Origin: Pseudobowmanella sp964228145 | GTDB lineage: Bacteria > Pseudomonadota > Gammaproteobacteria > Enterobacterales > Alteromonadaceae | Direction: 5' to 3' | DNA length: 11,006 bases | Assembly (NCBI GenBank): GCA_964228145.1 | Contig: CAXQZJ010000070.1 | Span: 1-11,006, forward strand | Part shown: positions 7,349 to 11,006 of the stretch, in pieces | How the letters are laid out: every line of letters begins with the position of its first letter | How positions within the stretch are numbered: position 1 is the first letter of the stretch | The notes under the pieces: model-generated | Database searches by the model: none | The model's input: only the letters and a program-made list of their open reading frames with translations | Told to the model about the DNA's origin: nothing | Translations under genes and position numbers: made by a program

Positions 7349-7374
7349 AAAAAAGGCGAGCCTGAGCTCGCCTT
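7349..7374 (-). terminator. Rho-independent terminator of efpL
   Basis: A perfect 9-bp stem (7353-7361 with 7366-7374, AAGGCGAGC/GCTCGCCTT) with a 4-base loop is followed, on the minus strand, by a run of T (the A-run at 7349-7354). It begins 16 bases past the efpL stop codon. Confidence 0.9.
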
Positions 7375-7390
7375 GGTATATTAGCGTCAC

Positions 7391-7966
7391 TTAACTACGA
7401 TCTGCTCGGCTTTGGAACTTACGCTCTTCAGTGTTGATTTTAATCCATTCACCGGTGCTGATGTACTCAGGCACTTGGACAACCAGTCCGGTCGACAAGG
7501 TCGCCGGTTTAGTGCGACTGGTTGCCGACGCGCCTTTGATCGAAGGGTCCGTCTCAACCACTTCGAGCTCAACGCTCATGGGCAAATCCAGCGCCACAGG
7601 CTGCTCACTGACGATCAGCACCTGAATACCTTCGGTGCTTTCGGTAATAAATGGTGCTTGGTCAGCAATGCTGTCTTTATTTAAGTGATAAGGGGTGTAG
7701 TCTTCATTATCCATAAACACATATTCGTCCCCGTCCATGTAGGAAAACATTGCTGGACGGCGAACCAGATCCGCGTAGTCCAGCATATCCGAGTCTTTAA
7801 AGGTCTCATCAATTTTTGCACCGGTGACGACATCGTACATGCGCATACGGTACAAACTTCCGCCAGCGCGTCCTTGAGGAACCGAGCGCTCGATATCACG
7901 AACTATGCATGTTTTACCGTCAAACACGACGGTATTATTCTTTTTGATTTCACTTGCCTTTGGCAT
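7391..7966 (-). CDS. efpL: Elongation factor P-like protein EfpL (YeiP)
   Basis: A paralogue of elongation factor P that binds the ribosome and relieves stalling at proline-rich stretches. It has 191 residues, about the size of E. coli YeiP (190), and the typical opening MPKASEIKKN. The N-terminal KOW-like domain holds the loop SVPQGRAGGSLYRMR with Arg33 at its tip, where true EF-P carries a modified Lys. This marks it as EfpL rather than EF-P. Two OB-fold domains follow (about 65-125 and 130-190), the last with GEWIKINTEERKF. The start at 7964-7966 is chosen because AGGA lies seven bases upstream; an ATG six bases earlier would sit too close to that site. It is divergent from the DsbC-type gene across 287 bp and has its own terminator, so it appears monocistronic. 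Confidence 0.95.
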   Translation of the reverse strand: MPKASEIKKNNTVVFDGKTCIVRDIERSVPQGRAGGSLYRMRMYDVVTGAKIDETFKDSDMLDYADLVRRPAMFSYMDGDEYVFMDNEDYTPYHLNKDSIADQAPFITESTEGIQVLIVSEQPVALDLPMSVELEVVETDPSIKGASATSRTKPATLSTGLVVQVPEYISTGEWIKINTEERKFQSRADRS

Positions 7967-7986
7967 GATCATTTCCTGATTTAGTC

Positions 7987-8001
7987 GGGCCTTCGCGGCC
8001 C
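7987..8001 (-). other. Small GC-rich hairpin in the efpL leader
   Basis: GGGCC/GGCCC arms of 5 bp around a 5-base loop lie about 10 bases before the efpL ribosome site on the minus strand. In the mRNA it could stabilise the 5' end or affect initiation. The 287-bp region between efpL and the DsbC-type gene otherwise shows only AT-rich stretches, including a GATTA/TAATC inverted repeat (8076-8092), and no promoter I would defend. Confidence 0.3.
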
Positions 8002-8253
8002 CAACATTTTAAAAAACCTGTGACTATTTTGCGCGATTTAGTTACGTTGAGAAAGTGAAATTCAACAAAACCCTTGATTAAATTATCTAATCGCTGTGAA
8101 ACAAACTGACCAGCCTGCCGGTCAAATCTCCCATAATCGATACCTTGTCTGATTAGCGTGATAGTCGCAGGTTTACATCACCATTAACTCAGGTAAGGTA
8201 GCCATTATTTTCACCGCGCAAACTCCGGTGTTTAACTTAAGCAAGGACATTGA

Positions 8254-9015
8254 ATGAAAAAGTTCATCGCAGCCATGTTGTTACCGTTCGCTACAACAGC
8301 GGTATGGGCTGATACGCAAAGCGTAAAAGACAATATTGAAGAAGCGACCAAAGGACGCTTCCCGGCTAGTCAGATCACAGTAAGACGCGAAGTCCCGCTA
8401 GACGAATTTAAAGGATTTTACGAAGTCAGCATTGCCGGTCAGAATTTATTGGTTCATGAGAGCGGTAAATATGCAGTGATTGGTGATGTGTTTGACTTCA
8501 CCCAAATGGCGAACATATCCCAGGACTTTCGCAATCTCGCCATGGCGGAAAAGGCCAAGGGCGTTATTGCTAAGCTTGATGAAAGTAACTTTATTACCTT
8601 TACACCCAGCACAGACAAAATAGGAACCCTCTACGCTTTTACCGACCCGACCTGCGGTTATTGCCGAAGAATGCATAATGAGCGGGATGTATTGCTCAGC
8701 GCTGGTGTTGAAATCAAATATATTCCCTATCCACGTGGCGGCTTGCAGGTAGGTGAAGAAACCTATGAAAAGTCCAAGCAAATGATGTGTTCGGACACGC
8801 CGCAACAAGCAATTACTGAACTAAAGAACGGCGTGGATGGTGGCAAATATGTCCAACAACGTTATGACAGTGAATGCGTCGCCAAAGTCAGAGAAGGCTA
8901 CCGAGCCGGCGGTGAAATTGGCATCTCAGGTACCCCATTTATGTACCTCAGCACAGGCAAAGCTGTGCCCGGTTACATTGCCCCGGTTGCCGTGATAGCA
9001 GAATTCAAAAAGTAA
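8254..9015 (+). CDS. DsbC-family periplasmic thiol:disulfide isomerase
   Basis: A periplasmic disulfide isomerase/reductase of the DsbC/DsbG family, 253 residues. A Sec signal peptide (1-19, cleaved after VWA) is followed by an N-terminal dimerisation domain (about 20-85) and a linker helix. The thioredoxin-fold domain (from about 120) carries CGYC at 134-137, the same active-site motif as E. coli DsbC, and a cis-proline at Thr227-Pro228 in GTPF. A second cysteine pair (Cys179, Cys208) fits the structural disulfide known in DsbC. The ATG has AAGGA upstream. Members of this family are normally kept reduced by DsbD. It stands alone here: the usual xerD-dsbC-recJ arrangement is absent, so it may be a second isomerase of this genome. 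Calling it dsbC itself would need that check. Confidence 0.9.
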   Translation: MKKFIAAMLLPFATTAVWADTQSVKDNIEEATKGRFPASQITVRREVPLDEFKGFYEVSIAGQNLLVHESGKYAVIGDVFDFTQMANISQDFRNLAMAEKAKGVIAKLDESNFITFTPSTDKIGTLYAFTDPTCGYCRRMHNERDVLLSAGVEIKYIPYPRGGLQVGEETYEKSKQMMCSDTPQQAITELKNGVDGGKYVQQRYDSECVAKVREGYRAGGEIGISGTPFMYLSTGKAVPGYIAPVAVIAEFKK

Positions 9016-9038
9016 CATCTGGAAATTCGGACAAACTC

Positions 9039-9072
9039 GGACTTGCAACCTTTCCGGCTGCGAGTCCTTGTT
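9039..9072 (+). terminator. Probable weak terminator of the DsbC-type gene
   Basis: A 9-bp stem with one G-T wobble (9039-9047 with 9059-9067) and an 11-base loop is followed by TTGTT. The T-run is short, so termination may be partial. It lies in the 65-bp gap between convergent genes and could serve both. Confidence 0.45.
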
Positions 9073-9080
9073 AACGCATG

Positions 9081-9500
9081 CTATCGGCTACGTCTAACCA
9101 TACCAGCAAGCCACATACCCACCAGCATAGTTCCTGCAAACAAATAAATTTGTGTATTTCCTGAAGACAGGTTTGTGATCGCGGGTCCCGGACAGATTCC
9201 ACTTAAGCCCCAACCCACTCCAAAAATGCTGGCGCCTAAGATTAATTTGGCATCAAGCTTGGTTGCCGTAGGTAGGTCGCAGGGGTCGCCAAACAAGGTT
9301 TTTCCGCGAGGTTTAACCAACAGATAATATCCTGGCAAATAAACGGCCAAACCACCGCCCATCACGAACGCCAGCGTTGGATCCCAATTTCCGGCTATAT
9401 CCAAAAAGCCAAGTACTTTTACCGGATCAACCATGGTAGACACGGTCAGTCCGGCACCAAAAATGACCCCGGAAATTAACGCGAAGATGATCGTTTTCAT
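9081..9500 (-). CDS. YeeE/YedE-type sulfur transport protein, C-terminal half (DUF6691-like)
   Basis: A 139-residue membrane protein with about four hydrophobic segments, equal to the second half of full-length YeeE/YedE (TsuA) transporters, which take up thiosulfate or related sulfur compounds. Visible family features are GLTVSTMVDPVKVLGFLDIAG (17-37, split), GDPCDLP with Cys74, and SGICPGPA (100-107) with Cys103. The last corresponds to the conserved pore cysteine region. Its ATG overlaps the stop of the upstream half by four bases (ATGA, 9497-9500), so the two proteins are translationally coupled and probably form one transporter, like the PmpA/PmpB pair. The substrate (thiosulfate, sulfide or persulfide-related) is inferred from the family. 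Confidence 0.88.
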   Translation of the reverse strand: MKTIIFALISGVIFGAGLTVSTMVDPVKVLGFLDIAGNWDPTLAFVMGGGLAVYLPGYYLLVKPRGKTLFGDPCDLPTATKLDAKLILGASIFGVGWGLSGICPGPAITNLSSGNTQIYLFAGTMLVGMWLAGMVRRSR

Positions 9501-9910
9501 GCTGCTACTCCCACCACGGTAACCGTCACAATCGCCGCACTCATAAAGGTTATAGTGGCAACGATTGAGCGCTTGGATAGTCGTCCAATACCGCAGATTC
9601 CATGACCACTGGTGCAGCCTGAACCTAAACGCGCTCCAAACCCGACTAACAGACCTGCGATCGCAAGTGCAATGGAACTGCCCGGCAGCGCTTCTGGCAG
9701 TCCGAAACCCAATTGCGAAGTCAATATTGGCGCAATAATCAGGCCGACTAAAAATGCCAACTTCCAGCCACGCTCACTTCCTTTAGGCAGCAAAGCGCCC
9801 GCTGTGATCCCGGAAATACCCGCAATTTTTCCCAAAGTAAGCATCAAAAGGAGCGCTCCCGCTCCCAGCATAGCGCCGCCTATCAGGGCTTGAATAAAAA
9901 TATCAGGCAT
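9497..9910 (-). CDS. YeeE/YedE-type sulfur transport protein, N-terminal half
   Basis: A 137-residue membrane protein with about four hydrophobic segments, matching the first half of YeeE/YedE transporters. It carries GKIAGISGI (27-35) and the signature GSGCTSGHGICGIGRLS (96-112), with Cys99 and Cys106. Cysteines of this type handle sulfur substrates in the pore of TsuA/YeeE. The ATG at 9908-9910 follows an AAGGGTGG ribosome site. It is the first gene of a two-gene operon. A perfect AT-rich palindrome sits just upstream, overlapping the likely -10 region, so the operon is probably repressed by a dimeric DNA-binding protein. No regulator gene, sulfur dioxygenase or rhodanese gene is in the window. 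Confidence 0.88.
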   Translation of the reverse strand: MPDIFIQALIGGAMLGAGALLLMLTLGKIAGISGITAGALLPKGSERGWKLAFLVGLIIAPILTSQLGFGLPEALPGSSIALAIAGLLVGFGARLGSGCTSGHGICGIGRLSKRSIVATITFMSAAIVTVTVVGVAA

Positions 9911-9922
9911 AACCCACCCTTA

Positions 9923-9946
9923 TTAATTTAGATAAATCTAAATTAA
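9923..9946. promoter_or_regulatory. Perfect 11+11 bp palindrome, likely operator of the yeeE-type operon
   Basis: Arms TTAATTTAGAT (9923-9933) and ATCTAAATTAA (9936-9946) are exact inverted repeats separated by AA. The site lies 12 bases before the first yeeE-type start codon and covers the probable -10. ArsR-family sulfide/persulfide sensors (BigR, SqrR, YgaV type) bind AT-rich palindromes and control genes of this kind; that such a protein binds here is inference. Confidence 0.65.
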
Positions 9947-9968
9947 CAAATTTTATTCTGGCTGCCAA
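9940..9968 (-). promoter_or_regulatory. Possible promoter of the yeeE-type operon
   Basis: On the minus strand TTGGCA (9963-9968, 5 of 6 to consensus) is followed after 17 bases by TAATTT (9940-9945, 3 of 6). The -10 falls inside the palindrome, the geometry expected for repression by steric block. The -10 match is poor. Confidence 0.4.
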
Positions 9969-10013
9969 GTCATTCACCGGCGAGATTGATAGCAATGATA
10001 TCGATAAACGCGT

Positions 10014-10039
10014 AAAAAAAAGCCCCGCAAAAGCGGGGC
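10014..10039 (-). terminator. Rho-independent terminator after the AztD-like gene
   Basis: A perfect 7-bp GC stem (GCCCCGC 10022-10028 and GCGGGGC 10033-10039) with a 4-base loop is followed on the minus strand by eight T (the A-run 10014-10021). It closes the AztD-like transcript and insulates the yeeE-type operon. Confidence 0.92.
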
Positions 10040-10070
10040 AGGACACATATCACGAGTAAAGTGATAATGA

Positions 10071-11006
10071 TTAATGAGCGTGGTCGTGCTCTTCGCCTTC
10101 TTCGGCAATACCTAACCACACAACGCTTGCAGGAATAAAGTCGAGTTCGGTGTCACCTGCAATGCTAAAATCGTCCAGATCTATCTGCAGGACGTGTTTA
10201 GCAATCGGGTCGGTGACATAAACATAATGGCCATTCTGCGCCACGGCCATGGTGAACTTGCTACCTTCTGGCATGGTGCTGACATCCTCTTCAGTAATAT
10301 CCACACGCTCCTCAAGCTCCCAATGGGTATGACCATCATGCTCATGCGGCATCAATACATTTAAGAAGCCCGCGGAATCGAGAATAAGAAAATGCTCTGC
10401 TCCTTGAGTAAAGGCATAAGCTACCGGGCTTTCGCCTGCTGCTGGCTGCCATTCCAATGCCTCCATTTCATTTTCTTCGCCGTTAATCGCAACCAACACT
10501 GCAGCGCCACCGCCGTGAGCACTGGCGATGCCGATGAACGCTTCTGCATCTTCATGGCCGTAAATAGTGCCAATTCTCATGCCGTTTAGCTCGGCTATAT
10601 TGGCGATTTTCTCTGCTTCAAACTCGCCATCATGTTCGTGAACCAGCATCACACCATCACTGCAGCCAAAGGCAACAAATTCATGGTTTTGCGCTGCACC
10701 ATGCAAGTCAGGACAGGTCATGGCCAACGTGGTTTCCAGCTCGTATTCGCCATCATGTAAATGATAAACGCCAACCTGATCGGGTAAGACTTTCGCGTTA
10801 GATGTACTTTCCGCATCATCGCGACGAATAGTCGAAAACAGATGATCACCGCGGGGCTCGGCGACACCATGCATGTTGACGCTGTAGTTTAAGGTTGCAA
10901 TGTCCGCCGTTTCACTGCTGATATCAGTGTCGCTGATGACCTGCACTGAAGCAGGTGTACCGGCGTCAGCATCACCATCGAAAAATACCGCCAACTGCCC
11001 GTCATG
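10071..11006 (-). CDS. AztD-like periplasmic zinc metallochaperone (5' partial)
   Basis: The reading frame is open to the window edge (HDGQ precedes residue 1, numbered from the codon at 10992-10994), so the N-terminus and any signal peptide are missing. The 307+ residues look like a beta-propeller of the AztD family, periplasmic proteins that pass zinc to the AztC binding protein of an ABC importer. Supporting segments are AVFFDGDADA, MHGVAEPRGD (41-50), MTCPDLHGAA (92-101), VAFGCSDGVML (107-117), GTIYGHEDAE (142-151) and YVTDPIAKHVLQIDL (259-273), in the order I recall for that family. Cys94 and Cys111 may form a disulfide. Metal-ligand-rich loops occur at 78-82, 119-123 and 217-224, with a His/Glu tail at 301-307. 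It is the last gene before a strong terminator; aztABC, if present, would lie to the right. The name is from memory of the family, not a search. Confidence 0.75.
   Translation of the reverse strand, partial: HDGQLAVFFDGDADAGTPASVQVISDTDISSETADIATLNYSVNMHGVAEPRGDHLFSTIRRDDAESTSNAKVLPDQVGVYHLHDGEYELETTLAMTCPDLHGAAQNHEFVAFGCSDGVMLVHEHDGEFEAEKIANIAELNGMRIGTIYGHEDAEAFIGIASAHGGGAAVLVAINGEENEMEALEWQPAAGESPVAYAFTQGAEHFLILDSAGFLNVLMPHEHDGHTHWELEERVDITEEDVSTMPEGSKFTMAVAQNGHYVYVTDPIAKHVLQIDLDDFSIAGDTELDFIPASVVWLGIAEEGEEHDHAH

Noticed and set aside
7685..7984. A 99-codon open frame on the plus strand opposite efpL
   Set aside because: It lies wholly antisense to a well-identified gene, has no ribosome site I can see, and encodes no recognisable protein.
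8076..8092. GATTA/TAATC inverted repeat between efpL and the DsbC-type gene
   Set aside because: Five-base AT-rich arms are expected by chance in such a region, and it is not placed on a convincing promoter.
9612..9893. A 93-codon open frame on the plus strand opposite the first yeeE-type gene
   Set aside because: Its Pro/Ala/Ser-rich translation is what antisense of a Gly/Ala/Leu-rich membrane gene produces, so it is a shadow.
1..11006. Search for tRNA genes, CRISPR arrays, insertion sequences, phage or defence genes
   Set aside because: No cloverleaf-like segments, regular short repeats, transposase or integrase motifs, or defence-family domains were seen. The genes read as ordinary envelope, metabolic and transport functions.

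Overview
The window looks like chromosomal DNA of a marine-type gammaproteobacterium, probably of the Alteromonadales. This rests on moderate GC content, compact gene packing, good Shine-Dalgarno sites, and typical gammaproteobacterial genes: the EF-P paralogue EfpL/YeiP, a DsbC-family isomerase and an AmpD/AmiD-fold lipoprotein amidase. The assignment is inferred from gene content, not from a marker gene. I see no RNA genes, CRISPR array, transposase or phage gene. It reads as an ordinary core/accessory region with several poorly described envelope genes.

Region 1 (2-3605, minus strand) holds four envelope genes in one direction. In transcription order they are a YjgN/DUF898 membrane protein, a membrane-anchored M48 zinc peptidase starting 4 bp after the yjgN stop, a six-helix membrane protein with a TTG start, and a YcxB-like membrane protein.

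Region 2 (3789-6459) appears devoted to murein peptides. A strong promoter drives a plus-strand pair: an S66 LD-carboxypeptidase with a twin-arginine-like signal, then an unrecognised protein whose residue layout resembles M14 metallocarboxypeptidases. They end at a strong terminator. Facing them on the minus strand is an amidase_2 lipoprotein. Together they could cut the stem from the sugar, remove D-Ala, and process the remaining peptide.

Region 3 (6567-9015) holds a classical short-chain dehydrogenase, efpL with its own terminator, and, divergent from efpL, a stand-alone DsbC-family disulfide isomerase with a CGYC active site.

Region 4 (9081-11006, minus strand) has two half-size YeeE/YedE sulfur-transport proteins overlapping by 4 bp. 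They sit behind a perfect 11+11 bp AT-rich palindrome that looks like a repressor operator. After a strong terminator comes the 3' part of a His-rich beta-propeller protein of the zinc metallochaperone AztD type. It runs off the right edge, so any aztABC transporter genes would lie outside the window.
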